Shown one piece after another: positions 16,604 through 24,061 of a stretch of DNA of 41,690 bases. A program made the translations under genes and the position numbers. Every line of letters starts with the position of its first letter. The stretch's first letter is position 1. The notes under the pieces are model-generated. The model did not search any database. It saw only the letters and a list, made by a program, of their open reading frames with translations, and was not told the DNA's origin. This DNA is from Chloroflexi bacterium B3_Chlor (GTDB lineage Bacteria; Chloroflexota; Anaerolineae; UBA7937; B3-Chlor): NCBI GenBank assembly GCA_005223035.1, contig NJBK01000029.1:1-41690 (forward strand), written 5' to 3'.

Positions 16604-17308
16604 ATGCGAGTTGAGATTGAGTATCGTCCATCGTATTCCTTGGCCGTCGTCAAGCTAGACCCCCAAGAGTCCATCCAGGTCGAGGCAGGTTCCATGGTCA
16701 GTATGTCCCCTGGCGTAGCCATTGAGACCACTGCCAAGGGTGGAATCATCGGGGCGCTCAAGCGGTCCGTCTTGGGCGGCGAGAGTTTCTTCATGAATGA
16801 CTACCGCGCGCCTGCCCAGGGCGGTGACATCACCCTCGCCCCGGCTTTGCCCGGCGACCTCGCCGTGCTGGACTTGAAAGGCGAGACCCTGATGGTCCAG
16901 TCAGGGTCCTATGTGGCTTCCTCAAGTGGGGTCAGTATTGACACCACGTGGGGCGGCGCGAAGACCTTCTTCGCCAGCGAGGGCCTGATCATGCTCAAGT
17001 GCAGTGGTACGGGCACTTTGGTGGTCTCCAGCTACGGGGCCGTCCATGAGATGGAACTGAGTGCTGGCGAGAGTCGGACCGTGGATACCGGTCATCTGGT
17101 GGCCTTCGCCGAGGGAATGGGCTTCAGTGTGAAAAGAATAGGCGGCATCAAGTCTACCCTCTTCAGCGGCGAGGGCCTGGTGGTGGACCTGACTGGCCCA
17201 GGCAAGGTGCTGATGCAGACCCGTAGCGACGACGCCTTCCTTTCCTGGCTCATCCCCAGGCTCCCCAAGCAGTCCGGTAGGGGTGGTGGTCTCCAGATCG
17301 GAAGGTAG
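16604..17308 (+). CDS. AIM24 / TIGR00266 family protein
   Basis: The protein has 234 residues from ATG 16604, preceded by the near-perfect AAAGGAGGTGCAGAG; the longer frame from 16547 lacks such a site. It follows the family pattern: a short N-terminal YRPSYSLAVVKL strand, EAGSMVSMSPGV (about 26-37), GGESFFMNDYRA, a Gly-rich all-beta body, and GEGLVVDLTGPGKVLMQTRS near the end. The fold is a double-stranded beta-helix in three layers; the bacterial function is unknown. No signal peptide or membrane segment is seen. A hairpin follows the gene. Confidence 0.9.
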   Translation: MRVEIEYRPSYSLAVVKLDPQESIQVEAGSMVSMSPGVAIETTAKGGIIGALKRSVLGGESFFMNDYRAPAQGGDITLAPALPGDLAVLDLKGETLMVQSGSYVASSSGVSIDTTWGGAKTFFASEGLIMLKCSGTGTLVVSSYGAVHEMELSAGESRTVDTGHLVAFAEGMGFSVKRIGGIKSTLFSGEGLVVDLTGPGKVLMQTRSDDAFLSWLIPRLPKQSGRGGGLQIGR

Positions 17309-17318
17309 CCAAGAAAGA

Positions 17319-17352
17319 AGAGCCTCAGAGCATTGACTGGCCCTGAGGCTCT
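17319..17352 (+). terminator. Hairpin after the AIM24 gene
   Basis: AGAGCCTCAG (17319-17328) pairs perfectly with CTGAGGCTCT (17343-17352) across a 14-base loop. There is no U-run behind it, so it may be a transcript 3' end or mark a factor-dependent stop rather than a classic intrinsic terminator. Confidence 0.5.
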
Positions 17353-17577
17353 CCGCTTATCATCCAACCGCAGTCAGGTGCAGCCTGACCACGAGCTGCC
17401 ATCGCTTCCAACTGCTGGGTGCGACTTCGAGCATCACCAAGTCACTGGCCCCGACACCAGCCTCAGCGCGCTCGATCCCAGACTCCGCTTGTCATTATTG
17501 CGCGGCCAGCGCGAGCCCCAGGCTCGAATGCACAAGAAGTTCCAAAGTCCCGGTACCTCATCAACCAGTAGTCAACT

Positions 17578-17597
17578 CTATCCACAGGTTATCCACA
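17578..17597 (+). promoter_or_regulatory. Pair of DnaA boxes
   Basis: CTATCCACA (17578-17586, one mismatch) and TTATCCACA (17589-17597, perfect) lie in tandem, 11 bases apart, in the 320-base gap between the convergent AIM24 and apt genes. Apart from these boxes and the hairpin at 17319-17352 I see nothing else in that gap. They are 1.25 kb upstream of dnaA and could belong to a split origin or a DnaA-titrating site. Confidence 0.6.
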
Positions 17598-17628
17598 GCA
17601 AATGGTGCTCCCTGTCCCACTGTACTAG

Positions 17629-18141
17629 TCAGTACTCGATCACGGTGAAGACGTCGTAACCTTTCAACTTCTCGACGCCCTTCAAGAAGCCCAACTCGAC
17701 GAGAAAGGCGATCCCTACTACGTCACCCCCCAACCTTTCCACAAGCCTGGCGGTGGCCGCAGCGGAGCCTCCTGTGGCGATGAGATCATCAACGATCAGT
17801 ACCTTCTGGCCCGGTTGGATGGCATCCTTGTGCATCTCCACGGCATCAGTGCCATACTCCAGTTCATACTCCTCCCGCAACGTCTCTGCAGGCAACTTGC
17901 CCACCTTGCGGACCGGGACAAAACCGGCACCCAACTTGTAGGCGACAGGGGCACCAAAGATGTACCCCCGCGCTTCTACCGCCACCACCAGGTCTATCTC
18001 CTGTCCAGTGTAGTGATCGGCGAGAATGTCTACCGCCTCCTTCAAGGCTTCAGGGTCTTTGGTAAGGGTTGTGATGTCCTTGAAGATTATCCCTTCCTTG
18101 GGGAAATCAGGAACATCCCGAATCGTCTTCGCAAGATCCAT
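17629..18141 (-). CDS. apt: Adenine phosphoribosyltransferase
   Basis: The protein has 170 residues, typical length. It makes AMP from adenine and PRPP (purine salvage) in the cytosol. Motifs: [18 protein letters not shown] (about 7-24), [12 protein letters not shown] (54-65), and the PRPP-binding [14 protein letters not shown] (114-127). ATG 18141 has AAGAGGTGAAGG in front. It is convergent with the AIM24 gene and divergent from dnaA, with 708 bases between. Confidence 0.96.
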   Translation of the reverse strand: MDLAKTIRDVPDFPKEGIIFKDITTLTKDPEALKEAVDILADHYTGQEIDLVVAVEARGYIFGAPVAYKLGAGFVPVRKVGKLPAETLREEYELEYGTDAVEMHKDAIQPGQKVLIVDDLIATGGSAAATARLVERLGGDVVGIAFLVELGFLKGVEKLKGYDVFTVIEY

Positions 18142-18849
18142 CCTTCACCTCTTTCCAGCAGACTTTGCTCAGGGCCGATTGTAGCAGAGAAGTCCCGTCT
18201 CAGCAAATCACCGGGGAGCTTTCCATAAGCTTCCTTAAAGTTTGCTCTTTTCGTCAACGGATTCTGGAAGGGGATGAACCACCATATGTAGGACATCCTC
18301 CGAAATCGCCTACTGCATATAGTAGCTCCATAATCCCTGTGAGCCCAGGGCCGAGTCCCTACACCCGCCAGGAACGTCGATTCTGGATTGCATAATCGCA
18401 GCTCCTCGATTAGAATCTGCTACGGTCCTGAACAAGGCAAAAGGGCCATATGGGGCTCTCGATGTCCGCCGGGTTGGTCCCCGCTGAAGTACATCACCTG
18501 CCCTGTTCATGAGCCCGACGGATTCAGACCAGAGTGTTTTGCTTTGTGCCTCGGGACCAGAACTCTTGCTTGGGCTGCTGGCGGGCAAGATCTCGGTTGC
18601 CACCGCCGCTACGCGTGTTGCATCCACACCATTGCGGCAACCGATCGCGCACAACAGGAAGACGGAGCAGCTCAATTGCGGTCCGTTGACCCAAGAACAA
18701 GGTCAAGACCCGCAATCCGAAGAGCATCAACAACGGTCAACTGCCAAAACCAAGACCTCGGACGGCCCGCCGGCAAGTTCGGCAAAGACTGCCGATCAGC
18801 TTCCCCGGCGAGCTGCTCTCAGGGCCTAGCGACGAGCGTGGGAGGCAGC
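18142..18849. other. 708-base region between apt and dnaA, non-coding with structured leader
   Basis: The dnaA frame stays open back to 18388, but that stretch has no coding character. I see no DnaA box matching well. A two-part hairpin lies at 18676-18715: TTGCGG pairs with CCGCAA and TTGACC with GGTCAA, loop CAAGAACAA. A second GGTCAAC at 18735-18741 could pair with the same GTTGACC, giving an alternative fold. No convincing -35/-10 pair was found, so the dnaA promoter is not located. Confidence 0.4.
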
Positions 18850-20187
18850 ATGGATCTCAAAGGAGTCTGGGAAGCGGCCAAAGGCGAACTACAGTTGCAG
18901 ATGACCAAGGCGACGTATGACACGTGGATAAGCAATACATTCCCCATTGCCTATGAGGACGGGACGTTCATCGTCGGTGTGCATAATACATACGCCCAGG
19001 AATGGCTAGAGAACCGCCTCCGGACGATAATCAAGAGAACACTCATTGGCCTCACGAACCGCACTTGTGAAGTCAGATTCGTCGTCAGGCCAAAGCAGGA
19101 GGCGCCATCGCTGACCACCCCGCTCTTGCAAGAAGGCTCTCCTGACTCGGAAGCCTCAGCGTCGCCCCCCATCCTTGTCCCTCACTACACATTCGATACT
19201 TTCATAGTGGGCGGCAGCAACCGCCTGCCGCATGCCGCGGCCCTCGCGGTGGCAGAGAATCCTGGCGAAAGCTATAACCCTCTCTTCATCCATGGAGGGG
19301 TGGGCCTAGGCAAGACTCACCTCCTCCACGCCGTGGGCAAGCTCGCTCTGACTCTCAACCTCCAAGTGCTGTACGTGTCCTCGGAGACCTTCACCAACGA
19401 TCTGATAGACTCAATCCGCAACCGGACCACCGATGACTTCCGGGCAAAGTACAGGCAGGTAGACATTCTACTGGTGGACGACATCCAGTTCATCGCCGGG
19501 AAGGAAAGCACTCAGGAGGAGTTCTTCCACACCTTCAACACCCTCTACTCCTCCAAGAAGCAGATCGTGATCTCAAGCGACCGCCCACCCAAAGCGATCC
19601 CCACCCTCGAGGAGCGCCTCAGTTCCCGGTTTGAGTGGGGACTTATCGCTGACATCCAGCCACCGGACTTGGAGACGCGTATCGCTATCCTGCGCTTCAA
19701 GGCCGACACGCAATCGCTGGATGTTCCTGATGACGTCATAGATCTCATCGCCCACAAGTTCCAGAACAACATCCGACAACTGGAAGGCGCCCTCAACAGG
19801 GTGGTCGCTCATGGCCAGATAGCGTTCTCGCCTCTGACAGTCGCTCTCGCTACTGAAGCGTTACATGATGTCCTTTTACCCCACGAGACTCTCACCGTCG
19901 ACCAGATAGTGGAGGCCGTCGCTCGATTCTATGACTTCCAAGAAGACGACTTGCGAGGCTCTCGTCGAACGAAACACTTGGCTCTCGCTCGCCAGGTAGC
20001 CATGTACCTGAGCCGCGAGGAGACAAAGACCTCCCTCCTTCAGGTAGGAGCTGCTCTCGGCAATCGCGACCACACGACCGTCTTGCATGGCCACGACAAG
20101 ATAGCCCGTCAGATCGAGGAGGACGAGCAACTCCGTCGCGACGTTCTGGCCATCAAGGGACTCCTTTACGCCCACGAGAGCTTCTAG
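18850..20187 (+). CDS. dnaA: Chromosomal replication initiator protein DnaA
   Basis: The protein has 445 residues from ATG 18850 (GGGAGGCAGC in front). DnaA binds 9-base boxes at oriC, opens the duplex and loads the helicase. Domain I is residues 1-80 (W-x-A, TYDTWI), and a short Pro/Ser linker (80-110) is domain II. The AAA+ domain has Walker A GGVGLGKTH (149-157) and Walker B LLVDD (207-211), with SSDRPPK and RLSSRFEWGL further on. Domain IV ends with the box-binding signature GNRDHTTVLHG (404-414). It is full length with nothing missing, and its downstream neighbour is the likely oriC. Confidence 0.97.
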   Translation: MDLKGVWEAAKGELQLQMTKATYDTWISNTFPIAYEDGTFIVGVHNTYAQEWLENRLRTIIKRTLIGLTNRTCEVRFVVRPKQEAPSLTTPLLQEGSPDSEASASPPILVPHYTFDTFIVGGSNRLPHAAALAVAENPGESYNPLFIHGGVGLGKTHLLHAVGKLALTLNLQVLYVSSETFTNDLIDSIRNRTTDDFRAKYRQVDILLVDDIQFIAGKESTQEEFFHTFNTLYSSKKQIVISSDRPPKAIPTLEERLSSRFEWGLIADIQPPDLETRIAILRFKADTQSLDVPDDVIDLIAHKFQNNIRQLEGALNRVVAHGQIAFSPLTVALATEALHDVLLPHETLTVDQIVEAVARFYDFQEDDLRGSRRTKHLALARQVAMYLSREETKTSLLQVGAALGNRDHTTVLHGHDKIARQIEEDEQLRRDVLAIKGLLYAHESF

Positions 20188-20600
20188 TGTCACCTTGTGG
20201 ATAAGTGCGCCCTATCTGTGGATAACCATGCCGGTATGGGGATAACTACTTGCCCCACAACCAGTCGCTTTCGGCCAACCGCCTCCCAAATCGCCCACAG
20301 CCTCGACCATGTCCACATACCCACAATAACTGTGCGCCCTGCTCCAAGGAAGGAGCTCGCCCATCCACACGCAGTCCCCAATCCACTTCCAGGCTGCCCC
20401 ATCTCGCCTCTCCCTATATGTAGTATGCGACGCGCCTCCTTGCCGCAACTGGTAGACACCGCGACCAAACTTCCATGGACCACCGATTTACTCTATCCAC
20501 TAGTCCACAGGCCTACGACTACAACTACTAATAGTATTAATATCTTTCTTCCACGTACTCACTTTGTGGATGTAGAACCACGCACTGTGGATGCTCAACC
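20188..20600. other. Probable origin of replication (oriC)
   Basis: Directly after the dnaA stop lie two perfect DnaA boxes in reverse orientation, TGTGGATAA at 20196-20204 and 20217-20225. A one-mismatch copy TGGGGATAA is at 20237-20245, and weaker copies TGTGGATGT and TGTGGATGC are at 20565-20573 and 20586-20594. An AT-rich tract (about 20519-20555, with ATAGTATTAATAT) could be the unwinding element. Position next to dnaA, box clustering and the AT tract agree. No gene is present here. Confidence 0.75.
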
Positions 20601-20672
20601 CTTTGGCCTATCAGTGAGAGGTCCCAAACTTGGCACGTTCCAAACGCTGGTCTCTCGTCTGGTGGGCCTGAG

Positions 20673-20701
20673 TTGTCTTGCGCTGAGATTTGTGCTAAGA
20701 T
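20673..20701 (+). promoter_or_regulatory. Promoter for the phnDCE operon
   Basis: TTGTCT (20673-20678) and TAAGAT (20696-20701) are 17 bases apart; the -10 is extended (TG-C-TAAGAT). Each hexamer matches four of six consensus bases. The leader to phnD is about 150 bases. I saw no Pho box. Confidence 0.45.
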
Positions 20702-20856
20702 ATCGACATGACCTCGTGGAGCGCAGTGGCTCTTGGAACTCAGTGCAGAGTGCTGATAGCGAAATGGGGAAAGGGGGTGACGGATAGGGGTATCTTGAAC
20801 GTAGTCCTTGATGTCGAATACTAAAGCAGAGCGAAGAAACGGAAAGAGGAAAAGAA

Positions 20857-21882
20857 ATGAAGAGGTACATTTTGTTGATAGTAGGCCTCACGATGCTGTT
20901 GGCCCCAGTCGTGGTGAGTGGCTGTGCGACACCGGTGCCTGAGCTTGGGTCTGCGGAGAGGCCAGTGCAGCTGATGTTTGTGCCCTCAGTCGACGTGGCT
21001 GTCATTGAGTCCTCTGGAGAGAAGATGACGGACTGGATAACTGAGCAGACAGGGATCCACTTCGATGTCTCGGTTCCCACCTCCTATGCAGCCACTATCG
21101 AAGCGATGTGCGCCGCGGAGGGCGACACCATTGGCTTCATCCCTGGGTTGGGATACGTGCTGGCCAATGACCGCTGCGAGGTGGAGGTCGCTTTGGCCAC
21201 GATTCGGTACGGACGTACGGCGTACTGGACACAGTTTACGGTGCGCCGCGACAGCGGCATCACGTCCCTGGCGGATCTGGAAGGCAAGAAGTGGGCCGTT
21301 CCCAGTGTGACTTCGACCTCAGGTTACCTCTGGCCGTCGGTGCTCTTGAGCCTGAACGGCATCACACCGGGAGAGACAGTGGAGGCAGGAGGTCACCCGC
21401 AGTCGGTCTTGGCGGTGATGGACGGCACTGCTGACTTCGGCACGAGCTATTTCTCCCCGCCGGGTGACGTCCCGGCAGACTGGTCGGAAGAGGATCCGTT
21501 GGAGCCTGGGGGAGACTTCACCATCGAGCAGCAGGACGATGGCAGCTACAAGGTGTGGCAAGGCGGCCTGAGGGTCCGCGATGCCCGCGTAGCAGCCATG
21601 GCTACCAACCCCGACGTCATGGACGAGGTCGGCCTGCTGGTCCTCAGCGAGAGGATTCCCAACGACACGGTGAGCTTCGTGAGCGATTTCCCGAGCGATA
21701 TGAAGGATACGATCGTCCAGACGCTGATCGAGTACGCGGCTACGGACGAGGGGCAGGAAGTCCTGGCGGATGAGGACTTCTATGACATTACCGGCTTCGG
21801 TCGTGTCGACGATGACTACTACGACCCTGTGCGCAACGCGATCAATATCCTGGGGTGGACGGACGAAGACATCTTGGAGTAA
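20857..21882 (+). CDS. phnD: PhnD-type substrate-binding lipoprotein of an ABC transporter
   Basis: The protein has 341 residues; lipobox VVSGC (Cys23) anchors it outside the membrane. The body follows the phosphate/phosphite/phosphonate binding-protein pattern: a VPS-VDVAVIES start, a TSYAATIEAMC helix, a GTADFGTSYFSP loop and a later FPSDMKDTIVQTLIEYAATDEG helix. Such proteins deliver oxyanions or phosphonates to the PhnE permease. No C-P lyase, phosphonatase or phosphite dehydrogenase gene is in the window, so the cargo cannot be fixed. GAGG lies eight bases before the ATG. Confidence 0.88.
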   Translation: MKRYILLIVGLTMLLAPVVVSGCATPVPELGSAERPVQLMFVPSVDVAVIESSGEKMTDWITEQTGIHFDVSVPTSYAATIEAMCAAEGDTIGFIPGLGYVLANDRCEVEVALATIRYGRTAYWTQFTVRRDSGITSLADLEGKKWAVPSVTSTSGYLWPSVLLSLNGITPGETVEAGGHPQSVLAVMDGTADFGTSYFSPPGDVPADWSEEDPLEPGGDFTIEQQDDGSYKVWQGGLRVRDARVAAMATNPDVMDEVGLLVLSERIPNDTVSFVSDFPSDMKDTIVQTLIEYAATDEGQEVLADEDFYDITGFGRVDDDYYDPVRNAINILGWTDEDILE

Positions 21883-21934
21883 GGCAACGGCCTGGGTCCC
21901 CTTCAGGGCAGATCTACGTGGTGAGAAAGCGTTC

Positions 21935-21967
21935 GAGATTGGGCAGGGGTTTCCTCTGCCCAATCTC
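21935..21967 (+). terminator. Strong hairpin between phnD and phnC
   Basis: GAGATTGGGCAG (21935-21946) pairs perfectly over 12 bases with CTGCCCAATCTC (21956-21967), loop nine bases, no U-run. It probably stabilises the phnD 3' end or partly stops transcription, giving more binding protein than ATPase and permease. Confidence 0.65.
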
Positions 21968-22038
21968 ATATCCCCTGGAGACAGAGCCGTAGGGCCAAGA
22001 GTCATCTCGGGGGCCGAGCGGCCAGAAGGGAGACGTCC

Positions 22039-22797
22039 ATGCTTGAAGTTGAGAACTTAACGAAGATCTACGACGGCGGGACGGTGGCGGTCAAGGACCT
22101 GAGTTTCACGGTCAAAGACGGTGAGTTCTTGGTCATCATCGGGCTGAGCGGCTCTGGTAAGTCCACCCTGCTCAGGTGCATCAACAGGCTAATAGAACCC
22201 ACGGAGGGCCGTATCATCTGGGACGGGGTGGACATCACCCAGTTGTCTGGCGAGGAGCTGCGCAAGGTGAGACGTCACATTGGCATGATCTTCCAGCAGT
22301 TCAATCTGGTAAAACGTTCCTCGGTGCTGACGAATGTCCTCTCAGGGCGGCTTGGCTATGTCAATCCCTGGCGAAGCGCGATAGGACGCTTTCCTAAGGA
22401 AGATGTGGAGCAGGCCCTGGGCTGTCTGGATCGAGTGGGCATCCTGGATCAAGCGTATAAGCGCGCCGATGAATTGAGCGGTGGTCAGCAACAGCGAGTA
22501 GGTATTGCCCGAGCCTTGATGCAGGAGCCGACACTGATACTCGCGGATGAGCCAGTGGCCAGCTTGGACCCTGCTACGTCCCATTCCATCCTCAGGTATA
22601 TCGAGGATTTGAACAGGGATGAGGGGGTGACGGTGCTATGCAGCCTGCATTTCCTCAGCCTGGCGCGAGCTTATGCCTCACGTATCATCGCCCTGAAAGA
22701 TGGCGAGATGGTATTTGAGGGTTTGCCTGCGGAGATAGATGACGCCAGGTTCAAGGAGATCTATGGCGAGGAGGCCATTCAGGTAGAGATACGATAG
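22039..22797 (+). CDS. phnC: Phosphonate-type ABC transporter ATPase
   Basis: The protein has 252 residues, standard size. It drives import through PhnE by ATP hydrolysis on the inner face of the membrane. Walker A GLSGSGKS (35-42), Q-loop IFQQFNL (84-90), signature LSGGQ (146-150), Walker B LILADE (166-171), D-loop SLDP and switch histidine in CSLH. The segment NVLSGRLGYVNPWRS is typical of PhnC. ATG 22039 has GGGAGACGTCC in front. Its TAG stop overlaps the ribosome site of phnE. Confidence 0.93.
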   Translation: MLEVENLTKIYDGGTVAVKDLSFTVKDGEFLVIIGLSGSGKSTLLRCINRLIEPTEGRIIWDGVDITQLSGEELRKVRRHIGMIFQQFNLVKRSSVLTNVLSGRLGYVNPWRSAIGRFPKEDVEQALGCLDRVGILDQAYKRADELSGGQQQRVGIARALMQEPTLILADEPVASLDPATSHSILRYIEDLNRDEGVTVLCSLHFLSLARAYASRIIALKDGEMVFEGLPAEIDDARFKEIYGEEAIQVEIR

Positions 22798-22810
22798 GAG
22801 GTATCTAGAA

Positions 22811-23986
22811 GTGAGTGCCCAAGAAGAAAGGCAAGAAAAGCCGGCAAAGGAGCCCCGGGGCCTTCTCTCCTCATGGCGTTTCATAGGCGTGCTCTTTGTC
22901 GGTATCCTCGTATATGCCTATGCTTGGCAGTCTACGGAGATCGATCTGCGCAGGTTGGTGGTCGACGCGCCGGACATTGTGCACATCGTTACTCAAATCG
23001 TCCAACCGGACGTCCTCACCCGGGACAAGGAGTACCAAGAAGTCCTCACCAACTTCCAACTGCCCTGCACTGATTCACCTCCGGAGCAGATGGCTGCCAG
23101 CGAGTCGGAACCTTATCTTGTACTCTCCCATACCTGTGGGGCCCCAGGGGAGCCCTTGTCCGTTGAGGGGTTCAACTTGCGGCCCAACACGCGGGGCACC
23201 GTGCGTTGGATCCCTCCGGAAGGTACCACCAGATCGTTGGCGCACTTCGACTCCGATGGAGAGGGTCATTTCGTGGAAGGGATCTCCATCCCCTCCGTGG
23301 TCGAGTCCGAGGAGTTGCACCAGATCCAGACGGAGCTGAGGTGGGAGGTGGGGTTGCCCTACCCCAGCGAGACGGCCAGGGTCGTGTTTGACAAGATGTT
23401 GGAAACCATCATGCTGGCGCTGATGGCGACCACTCTCGGCGTGTTCGTGGCTGTTCCCCTCAGCTTTCTTGCGGCTCGCAACCTGATGTCTGTAAGTCGG
23501 GGCACGATGGTCATCTATTTCGTAATCAGGGGTATCTTCAACATCGTGCGGTCCATCGAGCCCCTTATCTGGGCCGTCGTCTTCGCCGTTTGGGTGGGCA
23601 TCGGTCCCTTCGCCGGCGTGTTGGCCCTGGGGATGCATTCCATCGCTGCCCTGGGTAAGTTGTACTCGGAGCAAGTGGAGAGTATAGACACGGGCCCCAT
23701 AGAGGCCGTCACCGCCACCGGTGCCAACGTCCTCCAAACCATTATCTACGCCGTTGTGCCGCAGATCGTACCCCCGTATCTCGCTTTCACGATCTATCGC
23801 TGGGACATCAATGTGCGTATGTCAACCATTATCGGCATGGTTGGCGGGGGTGGCGTCGGTTTCCTTCTCATCCAGTGGGTCAACCTGCTGCGCTACAAGC
23901 AGGCAGGCGTCGCAGTGTGGGCCATCACCGTGGTCGTCTGGGTCATGGACTTCGTCAGCGGCGTTGTTAGGGAGAAGATCGTCTGA
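22811..23986 (+). CDS. phnE: Phosphonate-type ABC transporter permease with an extracytoplasmic insert
   Basis: The protein has 391 residues from GTG 22811 (AGGAGGTATCTAGAA). One membrane helix (about 23-39) is followed, from about 75 to 185, by a soluble stretch that ordinary PhnE (about 270 residues) lacks. The permease core then starts at LETIMLALMATTLGVFVAVPLSFLAARN. The coupling motif is EAVTATGANVLQTIIYAVVP, followed by the usual Gly-rich MVGGGGVGFLL. The insert contains SHTCGAPGEPLSVEGFNL and beta-strand-like segments resembling an Ig/IPT-type module, plus Cys86 and Cys109. By topology it sits outside, where it could contact the binding protein. It is one frame with no break. Confidence 0.88.
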   Translation: MSAQEERQEKPAKEPRGLLSSWRFIGVLFVGILVYAYAWQSTEIDLRRLVVDAPDIVHIVTQIVQPDVLTRDKEYQEVLTNFQLPCTDSPPEQMAASESEPYLVLSHTCGAPGEPLSVEGFNLRPNTRGTVRWIPPEGTTRSLAHFDSDGEGHFVEGISIPSVVESEELHQIQTELRWEVGLPYPSETARVVFDKMLETIMLALMATTLGVFVAVPLSFLAARNLMSVSRGTMVIYFVIRGIFNIVRSIEPLIWAVVFAVWVGIGPFAGVLALGMHSIAALGKLYSEQVESIDTGPIEAVTATGANVLQTIIYAVVPQIVPPYLAFTIYRWDINVRMSTIIGMVGGGGVGFLLIQWVNLLRYKQAGVAVWAITVVVWVMDFVSGVVREKIV

Positions 23987-23998
23987 GGGACTGCCCGC

Positions 23999-24027
23999 TT
24001 GACAGTCCAGCGAGGCGAGACTATAAT
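23999..24027 (+). promoter_or_regulatory. Consensus sigma-70 promoter for secDF
   Basis: TTGACA (23999-24004) and TATAAT (24022-24027) with 17 bases between: both hexamers and the spacing are perfect. It starts just after phnE and would begin transcription near 24034, 28 bases before secD. Confidence 0.85.
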
Positions 24028-24061
24028 CAGCGCCGTTGCTTGAGCGACTGAGGACACGGAT

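Noticed and set aside
18388-18849. DnaA frame open 154 codons upstream of ATG 18850
   Set aside because: The extension is Cys- and Arg-rich without family similarity, while ATG 18850 has GGGAGGC and begins exactly at DnaA domain I.
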